DNA of 64,000 nt, taken from positions 1 to 64,000 of the forward strand of contig NZ_JACIVB010000051.1 in the NCBI RefSeq assembly GCF_014145455.1, read 5' to 3'. The DNA comes from Limosilactobacillus rudii (GTDB taxonomy: Bacteria > Bacillota > Bacilli > Lactobacillales > Lactobacillaceae). A model generated the notes under the pieces. It saw only the letters and a program-made list of their open reading frames with translations. It made no database searches and was not told where the DNA came from. Every line of letters starts with the position of its first letter. Positions within the stretch are counted from its first letter, which is position 1. Below are positions 33,680 to 42,096 of this stretch, one piece after another. The position numbers were made by a program, and so were the translations under genes.

Positions 33680-33821
33680 CAAATTAAATTATGTTTTAGC
33701 TTATTCTATATCTTTTAATAAATTATTTTTTAGTAAAAGCATTATTCTTAAGGTTTAGTGGTAGATTCGCTATAATGAAACCGTAGAATGCTATAAATTT
33801 ATTAATAAGGAAGGTATGGAT

Positions 33822-34625
33822 ATGAGCGATTTAACAGGAAAAGTTGCAATTGTAACAGCATGTAGCCGTGGAATTGGTTTTGCAATTGTTAAAAAGTTTG
33901 TTGAAGATGGCGCAACTGTTTATATGGCAGTTCGTGATAGTGATAAGGACATTAACTTGACTAATAAGCTACATGCAGAAAATGACCATTATCGGCGCGT
34001 AGTTTACAATGCCATTGACTTTAGTTCATATAAGCCAATGGTCGACGAAGTAGTCAAAGATGCTGGAAAAGTTGATATTTTAGTTAACAATTTTGGAACT
34101 ACTGATATTGCTCATGACTTAACCTTAACAACAGGCGATCCTGAAAAATTCTTTGCGATTATTAAGGAAAATATTGGTAGTGTCTACTATGGATCACGCT
34201 ATGTTGTTGAACAAATGATGAAGCAAAAGACTGGTGGCAGTATTGTTAACATCTCTTCAGTAGCAGGAACAACACCAGATGTTTCACGATTGGCTTATAC
34301 AACGTCTAAAGCAGCTATTGACTCGTTGACACGAAATATTGCCGTTCAATACGCTCGTCAAAATATTCGTTGCAATGCTGTTTTACCGGGGATGGTTGAT
34401 ACAGATGCAATTAAGAAGCTTTCCAAGGACTTTACGGAGACGTTCTTAAATAATGTACCGCTTGGTCACTTCATTGAACCTGAAGATATTGCTAATGCAG
34501 TAGCATTTTTGGCAAGCGAGGAATCACGCGATATTACTGGAGAATTAGTTCCAGTTTGTGGCGGATTTGGTCTTCCAACGCCAATTTATAGTGACGTTAT
34601 TAGCGGGAAGATTAAGCAAAACTAA
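33822..34625 (+). CDS. SDR oxidoreductase resembling 7alpha-hydroxysteroid dehydrogenase
   Basis: A 267-residue classical short-chain dehydrogenase. The cofactor loop is TACSRGIG (residues 12-19), NNFG follows at about 89-92, Ser145/146 lies in NISSVAG, and the catalytic Tyr159-x3-Lys163 is in AYTTSK. Residues from VSRLAYTTSKAAIDSLTRN through QYARQNIRCNAVLPG and the CGGFGLPTPIYS tail closely recall clostridial NADP-dependent 7alpha-HSDH of bile acid metabolism. The substrate is inferred only by this resemblance. AAGGAAGG sets the start at 33822. It is monocistronic before a terminator. Confidence 0.82.
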   Translation: MSDLTGKVAIVTACSRGIGFAIVKKFVEDGATVYMAVRDSDKDINLTNKLHAENDHYRRVVYNAIDFSSYKPMVDEVVKDAGKVDILVNNFGTTDIAHDLTLTTGDPEKFFAIIKENIGSVYYGSRYVVEQMMKQKTGGSIVNISSVAGTTPDVSRLAYTTSKAAIDSLTRNIAVQYARQNIRCNAVLPGMVDTDAIKKLSKDFTETFLNNVPLGHFIEPEDIANAVAFLASEESRDITGELVPVCGGFGLPTPIYSDVISGKIKQN

Positions 34626-34643
34626 AATTATCGATTTTAACTG

Positions 34644-34697
34644 AAATGAGCGGAAAACAACTGCCTAGTAAGACAATGTTTTCCGCTCATTTTTGAT
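34644..34697. terminator. Bidirectional terminator
   Basis: Perfect 16-bp arms AAATGAGCGGAAAACA and TGTTTTCCGCTCATTT flank a 17-base loop between the convergent SDR and asparaginase genes. T-rich on both exits. Confidence 0.9.
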
Positions 34698-34725
34698 GTA
34701 TTTATTGTAGGGTAATTGTTAAACC

Positions 34726-35715
34726 TTAATCGATGGTTACTTCGCCAGCAACGTCAGTATTAAAGAAGTCAGTAATTTCCTTGATATCCATACCTTGACC
34801 AAGTCCCCACATTAATTTAGTAATGGCACTTTCCGAGGTCATGTCCCGGGCACTGATTGCGCCTTCTAAGAGTGCTAGCCGTCCAACTTCGTATTTAGTT
34901 AAATCGCTTCGTTCATAAAGACACTGGCTAGTAGTGATAATCGGGATTCCATTACGAATTAATTCCCCAACAGCAGCTACCATGTTACGACGAATTGATG
35001 TCATTCCACCAAGACCATACGCTTCGATAACGATTCCGTGACAGCCATTCTTCGCCATTGCATGAAGCAGGGCTGGATCAAATCCCGGGAAGAGTTTAAC
35101 TAATGACACGTGGGTATCAATCGTTGTGTTTAATTGACATTCACCCGGCTGGGGTAAACGATGGTCCTTAACTGAAAAGCCATCCGAGGTGACTTCAGCG
35201 ACAGGAGGAACGTTAACACTTTCGAAGGCATCAAAAGCCGTGGTTCTGACTTTGACACTACGACAGCCTCGCATTACTTTTCGATTGAATGCGATATAAA
35301 CTCCAGGCGTACAATTAGCGGCAGCAGTAAATGCTAGTCGGAGATTATCCGGTGCATCACTGAGGAGAACATTCATTGGTACTTGACTTCCAGTTAGAAC
35401 TACTGGAAGATTGATGTGCTGTAACATAAACGTAAGCATAGAGGCAGTATATGCCATCGTATCTGTTCCATGTGAAACAACAATTCCATCGTAATCGTTG
35501 CGGTGATCATAAACAGCCTCAGCGATAATTTTCCATTCTTCCGGTTGAATATTAGATGAGTCGAGTTCTAAAATATCACGAACAGTGACATCATATTGTA
35601 ACCGGCCCAGCATCTTAATTAGTTTTTCGCCAGATTCGCCAGGAGCTAGTCCTTCATCAGATACGACAGATGCAATCGTGCCACCAGTCGAAAGAAGTAA
35701 TAATTTTTTAGTCAT
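34726..35715 (-). CDS. Asparaginase, cytoplasmic type
   Basis: A 329-residue type I asparaginase that hydrolyses L-Asn to L-Asp and ammonia. The two catalytic threonines are in LSTGGTIAS (N-terminus) and VVSHGTDTMAYTA (residues about 80-93). No signal peptide is present, so it is cytosolic. The start at 35715 has GGTG upstream; the frame is open to 35727. It stands against the asnA-asnS operon 7 kb away, which makes Asn. It is divergent from an unknown gene at 35824. Confidence 0.9.
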   Translation of the reverse strand: MTKKLLLLSTGGTIASVVSDEGLAPGESGEKLIKMLGRLQYDVTVRDILELDSSNIQPEEWKIIAEAVYDHRNDYDGIVVSHGTDTMAYTASMLTFMLQHINLPVVLTGSQVPMNVLLSDAPDNLRLAFTAAANCTPGVYIAFNRKVMRGCRSVKVRTTAFDAFESVNVPPVAEVTSDGFSVKDHRLPQPGECQLNTTIDTHVSLVKLFPGFDPALLHAMAKNGCHGIVIEAYGLGGMTSIRRNMVAAVGELIRNGIPIITTSQCLYERSDLTKYEVGRLALLEGAISARDMTSESAITKLMWGLGQGMDIKEITDFFNTDVAGEVTID

Positions 35716-35823
35716 TATAGTCACCATGATTCAATTTTTTGTTATTATTTTAAATTGTAGCTTTTATAAATACAAGAAATTTAATGTGGTAACAGGTGAG
35801 ATGGCAATAGGGGGAGCTTAGAA

Positions 35824-36423
35824 ATGGAGACACCAGATACACGTGATTGGTCATTTTCTAAACGAGCATTATATCAGAATAAGAAAAAGCAAAAGCGACC
35901 GACGCATCGACATTATCGAAATAGACGGTCTTATTGGGTACAAGTTCAATTCACAAATGGCAAAATAGAGAACTATCAATTAGCAAAGGATCTTCAACAA
36001 CCATTGGATGAACACCGTCAACACCACCCTGGGGAATGGCGAGATATATTGCTGGGAGCGTTGATTAATGTTCCAATTTCACAATATCATAATGGAGAAG
36101 CAAAGATAAAGCCAGGAATTATTATCCGCATTTTCATTTTGCCAGTACACACGAGTAATCCGCGGTGGATAACAAGGAGTCAGTTTATAAAGCCAGATTA
36201 TTCGTGGATGAAATGGTTCTTCAATCGCGTTCAATTGTCACGAGAGCTAAGTTTCCTTACTCACGATTTCCAACCGCAAAATCAACAACGGATTAGGGCG
36301 ATCCTGGCACAATACCGTTTACAAAAAGTAAAACAGGTACGTCAGCGGATTTGGCGATGTGTCTTATTTATCGGCATTGGTTTAGCTTTAATATTAGGTA
36401 TTAGCAGCCTAGTTGTGTTGTAA
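35824..36423 (+). CDS. Unknown basic protein with C-terminal membrane anchor
   Basis: Not recognised. 199 residues. The N-terminal 35 are strongly basic with His/Arg runs (KKKQKRPTHRHYRNRR), the middle looks like a small soluble beta/alpha domain (WVQVQFTNGKIENYQLA), and the C-terminus has a single hydrophobic helix (residues about 178-199, CVLFIGIGLALILGISSLVVL) preceded by a basic helix. It is thus a tail-anchored protein with a cytosolic positively charged domain. GGGGGAG precedes the ATG. A HesB-fold gene follows after 38 bp. Confidence 0.6.
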   Translation: METPDTRDWSFSKRALYQNKKKQKRPTHRHYRNRRSYWVQVQFTNGKIENYQLAKDLQQPLDEHRQHHPGEWRDILLGALINVPISQYHNGEAKIKPGIIIRIFILPVHTSNPRWITRSQFIKPDYSWMKWFFNRVQLSRELSFLTHDFQPQNQQRIRAILAQYRLQKVKQVRQRIWRCVLFIGIGLALILGISSLVVL

Positions 36424-36461
36424 GCGTGACAAGGTAGAAAATTGAGAGGAGCGCGAGTAAA

Positions 36462-36824
36462 GTGCAACTGATTATTACAGATAATGCTAGTCAGTGGTTT
36501 AAGAAGAACTTAAATCTAGTAAGAGACAAGGGGGTTAAATTTTATGGCAAAACGGTTCAGCCTCACAATGTTAAGCATAGTCCTGAGCAAGGATTTGCAG
36601 TTGAAAATGAATTAGAACGGGCAATTATTGTTACCGCAAAAGATGGGATTAATTATCATGTTAATTTTGATGATGGGTGGTTCTTTTCAGGGATGATCGT
36701 GACCGTTGATTATGTAGAAGATAGTACTCAACCAACTTTCAATTTTAAATGGGAGCATGATGGTAATGAAGATGTTGATGCTTCTACTGGTGCCTCAAGT
36801 AAATATGAAGAATATTGGGAATAA
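36462..36824 (+). CDS. HesB/YneR-like iron-sulfur-biogenesis-fold protein
   Basis: A 120-residue HesB/IscA-fold protein of the YneR type, starting at GTG behind GAGGAG. The VKFYGKTVQPHNVKHSPEQGFAVENE and DDGWFFSGMIVTVDYVED segments fit. It contains no cysteine at all, so it cannot hold an Fe-S cluster in the IscA way, as is usual in this subgroup. The function is unknown. It is close to the unknown gene at 35824 and shares its direction. The 100 bp after it hold no clear terminator. Confidence 0.72.
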   Translation: MQLIITDNASQWFKKNLNLVRDKGVKFYGKTVQPHNVKHSPEQGFAVENELERAIIVTAKDGINYHVNFDDGWFFSGMIVTVDYVEDSTQPTFNFKWEHDGNEDVDASTGASSKYEEYWE

Positions 36825-36924
36825 AAATATTGTTAGCTTTTCTGGATAGTGGTATAACAATAATATCTTAGGTACTTGCAGGCGATACCTAATACAACAT
36901 TGCCGTCGACGGAAAGGATATTCG

Positions 36925-37599
36925 ATGAGAATCAATGTTTTGCAACATACGCCAAATGAAGGTCCCGGGTCAATCCAGCGCTGGTCACAAGAACATGGCC
37001 ATGAGATGTATATCTATCATCCATATCAATTTGGCAATTTGCCAACTAGTGATCAGACCGACATGTTAGTTATTCTTGGTGGTCCAATGAGTCCTAATGA
37101 TGACTTAGATTGGATTGAGCAAGAGCGGGTCTTAATTCGTCAATTGTTAGCAGATCATAAGCCAATTTTTGGTGCTTGCTACGGTGCTCAACAAATTGCT
37201 AAGACACTTGGATATGCGATCAAGAAGGCCCCGCATAAAGAAGTTGGCTGGGCACCCGTATACTTAAAGAGTGATATTATTCCTGGCATCCCTGAAAAGT
37301 TAACTGCTTTGCATTGGCATGAGGAGATGTTTGAAGTTCCAGACCAAGCAGACCTGTTATTTAGCAGTGATTTGGTTAAGAACCAAGGATTTATTATGAA
37401 TGGTAACGTAATTGGTCTTCAATTTCACTTTGAACCAGAAGCAGATAATGTGCGGGAGATTGCGATTAACGACAATCAGTATCCATTAGAGCATAATGAT
37501 TTGCACCAGACTGGTAAAGAAATTATTGACCATGGCGTTCCTACTGAAAATAAACAAGTAATGTATCAATTGTTGGATTTCATGGTGAAAAATAGTTAG
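36925..37599 (+). CDS. Type 1 glutamine amidotransferase
   Basis: A 224-residue class I glutaminase domain protein. The nucleophile Cys is in FGACYGAQQIAKTLG (residues about 87-101), and the His-Glu pair is in LQFHFEPEAD. It stands alone with no synthetase partner, like the GuaA-N-like proteins of lactic acid bacteria annotated as GMP-synthase-like. It releases ammonia from glutamine, with the acceptor unknown. RBS AAAGGA. It converges on the LacI gene. Confidence 0.87.
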   Translation: MRINVLQHTPNEGPGSIQRWSQEHGHEMYIYHPYQFGNLPTSDQTDMLVILGGPMSPNDDLDWIEQERVLIRQLLADHKPIFGACYGAQQIAKTLGYAIKKAPHKEVGWAPVYLKSDIIPGIPEKLTALHWHEEMFEVPDQADLLFSSDLVKNQGFIMNGNVIGLQFHFEPEADNVREIAINDNQYPLEHNDLHQTGKEIIDHGVPTENKQVMYQLLDFMVKNS

Positions 37600-37624
37600 C
37601 AAAAGTTTTATTAGTGTCATAGAT

Positions 37625-37686
37625 GAGGATGTATCATTTAATATTATTTACGCCAAATAATATTAAATGACACGTCCTCTTTTTTT
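37625..37686. terminator. Terminator overlapping the 3' end of lacI
   Basis: Long arms 37625-37649 and 37655-37679 pair over about 25 bp with few mismatches and are followed by T7. The stop of the LacI gene lies inside the stem, so one hairpin serves both convergent genes. Confidence 0.82.
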
Positions 37687-38588
37687 CTTGCTGAATGATC
37701 TAGTACTAGTGCAACAGCCTTTTGACCGATTTGAGTAATGTGTTGGTCAATTGACGAAAAGTTAAGCAGCTGACTTGGCAGCCGGTTTCCTTGGCCGATT
37801 ATCATGATATGGTCATGTTTTATTTTTTGAAGGTATTTAAAGGCTCCCGCTGCACTGGCATCACCTTCTGTTAATAAAACTTGTAATTGCGGATTCTTTT
37901 TAATGATTTTGGCTACCGCTTTTTGACCATCTGGTGCAGTGCAACAATGATATTGAATAGAATTTGATGGGATAGGTGAGTGGAAGACCTCTTGATAGGC
38001 TTTAAGAGTGTCCCTAGTTGTAATACTTTGCTTAGCTGGTCTGATTAATAGGAAGCCAATATTACTCTTGACGTTTTTCTTAAGTGTTTTGAAAAGGTCG
38101 ATAAAAGCTGAATAACGGTTGATATTGACGCTTTTAACAGATTCGTCAGCTAAGGTTTCACAGAAAACAATCTCTCCGAATCTCTTATACTGCGCAATTT
38201 CTTGATACGGCAGGGCATGCGATGTAATGATTAACCCGCTAATTAATTGATGTTCTAATTCAGCTAAATAATGTTTTTCCCGGTTAATATCATACTTTGT
38301 TGGAAAAATGATGACTTCTTTATTTACCGCTGTAGCTGCTTCACTAATAGCTGAAACTAGCCCTTGAAAGTATGGATGGTTAAGAAAAGGAACCATAATG
38401 CCAATCCGGTTATTAGTATTTGTACTAAGACTTCTTGCCATTCCGTTATAGTGATAATCGAGTTCTTGAATTGCGAGGGCGATACGCTGACCAAGTTGCT
38501 GGCTTACGTAGCCATGTTTTGTAATGTATTTGGAAATGGTTGACGGGGCACAACCTACTCTTTTGGCGACGTCATATATTGTAACCAT
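37644..38588 (-). CDS. LacI family transcriptional regulator
   Basis: A 314-residue LacI protein. The helix-turn-helix is VTIYDVAKRVGCAPSTISKYITKHGYVS at residues 2-29, with the hinge YHYNGMARSLST, then a periplasmic-binding-protein-like effector domain. AAAGGAG precedes the ATG. It is divergent from a GRP-type sugar transporter with a near-perfect 16-bp palindrome between them, so it is the local sugar repressor. The sugar is not known. Confidence 0.88.
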   Translation of the reverse strand: MVTIYDVAKRVGCAPSTISKYITKHGYVSQQLGQRIALAIQELDYHYNGMARSLSTNTNNRIGIMVPFLNHPYFQGLVSAISEAATAVNKEVIIFPTKYDINREKHYLAELEHQLISGLIITSHALPYQEIAQYKRFGEIVFCETLADESVKSVNINRYSAFIDLFKTLKKNVKSNIGFLLIRPAKQSITTRDTLKAYQEVFHSPIPSNSIQYHCCTAPDGQKAVAKIIKKNPQLQVLLTEGDASAAGAFKYLQKIKHDHIMIIGQGNRLPSQLLNFSSIDQHITQIGQKAVALVLDHSARKKEDVSFNIIWRK

Positions 38589-38605
38589 TAATTTTCTCCT
38601 TTCTC

Positions 38606-38639
38606 TTGACAGGAAACTGGTTTCCTAAATTATTATAAT
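38606..38639 (+). promoter_or_regulatory. LacI operator and GRP transporter promoter
   Basis: The palindrome AGGAAACTGGTTTCCT (38611-38626; 14 of 16 positions symmetric) overlaps TTGACA (38606-38611). The best -10 is TATTAT (38631-38636, spacer 19) or TATAAT (38634-38639, spacer 22), so the -35/-10 spacing is long. It lies between the divergent lacI and transporter genes. Confidence 0.75.
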
Positions 38640-38676
38640 TTCCGAAATAATTTAGTCAAAACAAGGAGTGACAAAA

Positions 38677-39531
38677 TTGAATATTTTAATTGCACTTATT
38701 CCCGCAATTGGTTGGGGAACAATGCCGCTGATTACCGGTAAAATTGGTGGATCAGCAGCGAACCAAATTTTTGGTATCGGAGCAGGCGCATCGATTATTG
38801 GACTGATTGCTTATGTCATTACTAAACCAAGTGTTAGCACGCCTGCATTTTGGTTTGCTGTATTATGTGGAGCGTTATGGACGATCGGTCAAATTGGTCA
38901 GTTTATTTCATTTAAACGGATTGGTGTCGCAAATACTATCCCACTATCAACAGTATTTCAATTAGTAGGAAACTCGATTATTGGGATGGTTATTTTCGGT
39001 GATTGGGCCGGCAGCCGTGCTAAAATAATCGGAATTACAGCATTAGTCATTGTAGTTATTGGCGCGTTATTAACGTCGGTTACTGACCAAAAGGGACAAC
39101 GGATAAGCATGGGTAATGTTATCTTCCTTTTGTGTACAACTATTGGTTTCTGGGTTTATTCATCATTTCCTAACATCGGAATCATTAAGGAACAAAGTGG
39201 TACAGGAATCTTCCTTCCTGAAATGTTAGGAATCCTTCTAGGAGCAGTTGTTTATGATTTGTTTGCAGATCGGCAGGCATTCAAACAACGGACGCAATAT
39301 CTTAATATTCTCGGTGGCTTGGCATGGGGAATTGCTGGATTTGCATATATCTTCTCAGCCCAAGCAAATGGAAATACCTCGGCGTTTATTTGGACGCAAC
39401 TAAATGTGGTAATTGCTACATTTGGTGGAATTCTCCTTCTTCATGAACATAAGAGTAAGCGTGAAATGAAGTTTACAATTTGGGGCATTATTTTAATTGT
39501 AATCGGTAGTGTTGCTACTTCATTTGCATAG
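38677..39531 (+). CDS. GRP-family sugar uptake protein (GlcU-like)
   Basis: A 284-residue membrane protein with ten predicted helices. The N-terminus MNILIALIPAIGWGTMPLI and the later LGGLAWGIAGFAYIFSAQANG identify the glucose/ribose porter family. It starts at TTG 38677, 8 bp after AAGGAG; the GTG at 38668 is inside the RBS. It imports a sugar by proton symport and is probably repressed by LacI. The HAD phosphatase gene follows after 12 bp. Confidence 0.85.
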   Translation: MNILIALIPAIGWGTMPLITGKIGGSAANQIFGIGAGASIIGLIAYVITKPSVSTPAFWFAVLCGALWTIGQIGQFISFKRIGVANTIPLSTVFQLVGNSIIGMVIFGDWAGSRAKIIGITALVIVVIGALLTSVTDQKGQRISMGNVIFLLCTTIGFWVYSSFPNIGIIKEQSGTGIFLPEMLGILLGAVVYDLFADRQAFKQRTQYLNILGGLAWGIAGFAYIFSAQANGNTSAFIWTQLNVVIATFGGILLLHEHKSKREMKFTIWGIILIVIGSVATSFA

Positions 39532-39543
39532 GAAGTGCTTAAG

Positions 39544-40179
39544 ATGACGATAAAAAACTTTATTTTTGATATTGACGGGACATTAATTGATACTTTTCAA
39601 ATGTATATGCCGGCTTTATTAGAAACACTAGAAAATCATGGGTATCACTTTTCAGATCCAGCAGGAATAGAGAAACAGTTGTATGGGATTGCTGCAGTGG
39701 ATGCATTACATAAATTGGGAGTACCGGCTGATGACATTAGTGCTCTTGATCGCGAGTGGATTCAAAAAGCATATCAAAAGGTTGATCAAGTTAAGGTGCT
39801 ACCTGGAATACCAGCTGTACTTAAAAATCTTGCTAGTAGGACGCAAACTAGAATGGCGATTGTTACGTCCAAAACGCGTGAGGAATATAAGAAGTACTTT
39901 CAAGATAAATATGATTTCGCTAAGTATTTTAGTATTGCTGTTACAGCAAACGATACTGAAAAGCACAAGCCGGCACCTGATCCGCTGCTGCTAGCGATGA
40001 GACAACTCAACGCAAAGGCAGAAGAAGTCGTTTATGTTGGGGACATGCAAACAGATTTAAGCGCAGCAAAAATGGCAGGAATCAAGTTTGCTGGTGCTAA
40101 TTATGGGTCGGTGTTTCCTGAAAAGCTGGTTAATGCTGATTTTAAGCTTGTAACCCCCGCAGACTTATTAAAAATATAG
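39544..40179 (+). CDS. HAD family hydrolase (phosphoglycolate-phosphatase-like)
   Basis: A 211-residue HAD subfamily IA protein: nucleophile in FIFDIDGTLIDT, cap domain residues about 20-85, motif II MAIVTSKT, Lys in EKHKPAPDP and motif IV VYVGDMQTDLSAA. It dephosphorylates a small phosphate ester. AGGAAG precedes the ATG at 39544. It is co-transcribed with the sugar transporter under LacI, suggesting its substrate is derived from that sugar. Confidence 0.85.
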   Translation: MTIKNFIFDIDGTLIDTFQMYMPALLETLENHGYHFSDPAGIEKQLYGIAAVDALHKLGVPADDISALDREWIQKAYQKVDQVKVLPGIPAVLKNLASRTQTRMAIVTSKTREEYKKYFQDKYDFAKYFSIAVTANDTEKHKPAPDPLLLAMRQLNAKAEEVVYVGDMQTDLSAAKMAGIKFAGANYGSVFPEKLVNADFKLVTPADLLKI

Positions 40180-40192
40180 AAAAGAGATATTG

Positions 40193-40228
40193 AAAAGGCA
40201 TAGTTTCAAAGCGGAAACTATGCCTTTT
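40193..40228. terminator. Bidirectional terminator
   Basis: AAAAGGCATAGTTTC and GAAACTATGCCTTTT are perfect 15-bp arms around AAAGCG, between two convergent genes. Confidence 0.92.
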
Positions 40229-40237
40229 AATGTTAGA

Positions 40238-40879
40238 TTAGCTATAAAATTCGGTCACTTTTTTATCAAGGTCTGCGAAGCTCATCTCAAGAGAGTGATT
40301 ATTCCAGTGGCTTGTTGAAGTACCTTGTGCTCGGACTAACTCAAAAGAATTAAAGCCCATGATATTGGTGAACATCTCTTTAAGATATTGCACGGAAAAG
40401 TCAAGGTCAGCGTAACGATCGTTTTGGGTATAGATAGATCCGCTTGCTTGTAGCACCATTAGTTTACGGTTGTCCGTTAGTAACGGCACGGAACCATTAT
40501 GAACATAGCGGAATGCTTTGCCAGCAATCATAATATTGTCGAGATAGTCTTTTAGCCGTGAGGGGATATTGAAATTATGAAGGGGAAGAGTGATTACGAT
40601 GCGGTGATGAGCCAAGAATTGGGCGAGTAGTTGTTGATGTGCCTGTTGGGCCGAAACAATCGTTGCATCATTAGTATTTTCTGTATTCCATGCGGTAAAT
40701 AAGCCGTTTTTACCATATTCGAGTCGGGGAATTTGTTGCTGATATAAGTTAAGTGTAGTGATTTCAGTATTAGGATATTTTTCTTGAACGTCCTTGATAA
40801 AGCGTTGTTGTAATTGTAGTGAGTAGTGGTTAGCAATATTATTGAAGTCTGGGTGAGCATTAATTATAAGTGTTTTCAT
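40238..40879 (-). CDS. FMN-dependent NAD(P)H oxidoreductase (azoreductase-like)
   Basis: A 213-residue flavodoxin-like reductase related to the one at 4444. The N-terminal LIINAHPDFNNIANHYS forms the FMN phosphate loop; IVITLPLHNFNIPSRLKDYLDNI contacts flavin; LMVLQASGSIYTQND is C-terminal. It reduces quinones or azo dyes. I took the ATG at 40879, with GAGG upstream, instead of the far ATG at 40933, which crosses the divergent promoter. It is divergent from a WYL regulator. Confidence 0.85.
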   Translation of the reverse strand: MKTLIINAHPDFNNIANHYSLQLQQRFIKDVQEKYPNTEITTLNLYQQQIPRLEYGKNGLFTAWNTENTNDATIVSAQQAHQQLLAQFLAHHRIVITLPLHNFNIPSRLKDYLDNIMIAGKAFRYVHNGSVPLLTDNRKLMVLQASGSIYTQNDRYADLDFSVQYLKEMFTNIMGFNSFELVRAQGTSTSHWNNHSLEMSFADLDKKVTEFYS

Positions 40880-40960
40880 TATCGATATACCTCTTTCCTT
40901 TTTAATTGTTAGTATAAAATTAAAAGGTGACAAATTATGGCACCAATAAGAGGAATAACG

Positions 40961-41896
40961 ATGAAAAAATCTGAACGATTAGTACAAGAGATAAGTTACC
41001 TAGATAATCACCATCATTTTAATTTAAAGGATTTAATCCACGAGTTTGGAATTTCAAAACGGACAGCTTTACGTGACCTCCAAGCATTAGAAGAAACGGG
41101 ACTAGCAATCTATAGTGAACCGGGAAAGTATGGCGGGTACAACTTAATAAATAAGGAGCCGCTTATTCCAATTAACTTTACAAGTGGCGAAATTTCAGCG
41201 ATCTTTTTTGCAATCAGTGCTCTTAGGTTGCTTAACGATAACCCGTTCCAGCAGTCGTACCCACGAATTGCCGACAGATTATTAGAGTCATTATCTAATA
41301 GACAACGAGATAGAGTTCGGCAAATACAACAAGTTGTTGAATATTATCGGGTACCCAGTGTTCATCATAATAATCGATTGCACCAATTATTGCGAGCAAT
41401 TCTTAATACAAAGTTAGTTAAGATTAAATCGCATCAAGATAAGCGAGCTTTATCAGTAGCGCAATTGCGGAGACTTTTATATCGTAATGGAAACTGGTTT
41501 ATTGAAGGAATAGATATTCATAGCCATTGCTTTTTTCGCTATCGCTGTGATTTATTGGCTTATTATGAGGAATTATCAGAAGAGGCCCCGTACACACTTG
41601 ATGAAATTGATAGCTTAATTCGACAAGGACAAAGGGTCAAGAAAAGAGTTAAATTTACGTGTGAGCTTACTACTGCTGGGTGTGAATATTTTCTAAAAAA
41701 TCACTATCCTGATATGAAGCTAAATGGCAATCGATTACAGGGGTTCTACTCTGCAAATGAGTATCAATATTTGTTAACGTATTTACTGTCATACGGTAAG
41801 GAAATAAAGGTTATTTCTCCTTCACAATTAAAAAAGGACTATATTGCAAAAATTAAAGAAATTTTAAGTCAATACGGCCGGGATAATATTGAATAA
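40961..41896 (+). CDS. WYL-domain transcriptional regulator (YafY type)
   Basis: A 311-residue protein with an N-terminal helix-turn-helix (FNLKDLIHEFGISKRTALRDLQALEETGL, residues about 18-48), a WYL domain in the middle (NGNWFIEGIDIHSHCFFRYRCD, about 180-200) and a C-terminal winged extension. WYL domains bind small ligands. GAGGAA upstream sets the ATG at 40961. It is divergent from the azoreductase-like gene across 81 bp and probably controls it. Confidence 0.83.
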   Translation: MKKSERLVQEISYLDNHHHFNLKDLIHEFGISKRTALRDLQALEETGLAIYSEPGKYGGYNLINKEPLIPINFTSGEISAIFFAISALRLLNDNPFQQSYPRIADRLLESLSNRQRDRVRQIQQVVEYYRVPSVHHNNRLHQLLRAILNTKLVKIKSHQDKRALSVAQLRRLLYRNGNWFIEGIDIHSHCFFRYRCDLLAYYEELSEEAPYTLDEIDSLIRQGQRVKKRVKFTCELTTAGCEYFLKNHYPDMKLNGNRLQGFYSANEYQYLLTYLLSYGKEIKVISPSQLKKDYIAKIKEILSQYGRDNIE

Positions 41897-41931
41897 TGGC
41901 AGGTAAATTAAAATTTTATTTTTGTAATAAA

Positions 41932-41960
41932 AAAGAGCTGAGAAAAATTCTCAACTCTTT
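41932..41960 (+). terminator. Intrinsic terminator
   Basis: AAAGAGCTGAGAA pairs with TTCTCAACTCTTT, then a few T. It lies 35 bp after the WYL gene stop. Confidence 0.8.
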
Positions 41961-42096
41961 GTCCCTCTAGCCAAGTAAATGGAGAGGCTTGGTTAAATAT
42001 TGTTTAGTTGTTAAGAGTGAAACTGCAATCAAGTCAAAATGTGACCTTTATTGCCATAGTCCAAACTCGCAAGCTCTTTGCTAGCTCACACTCTAA

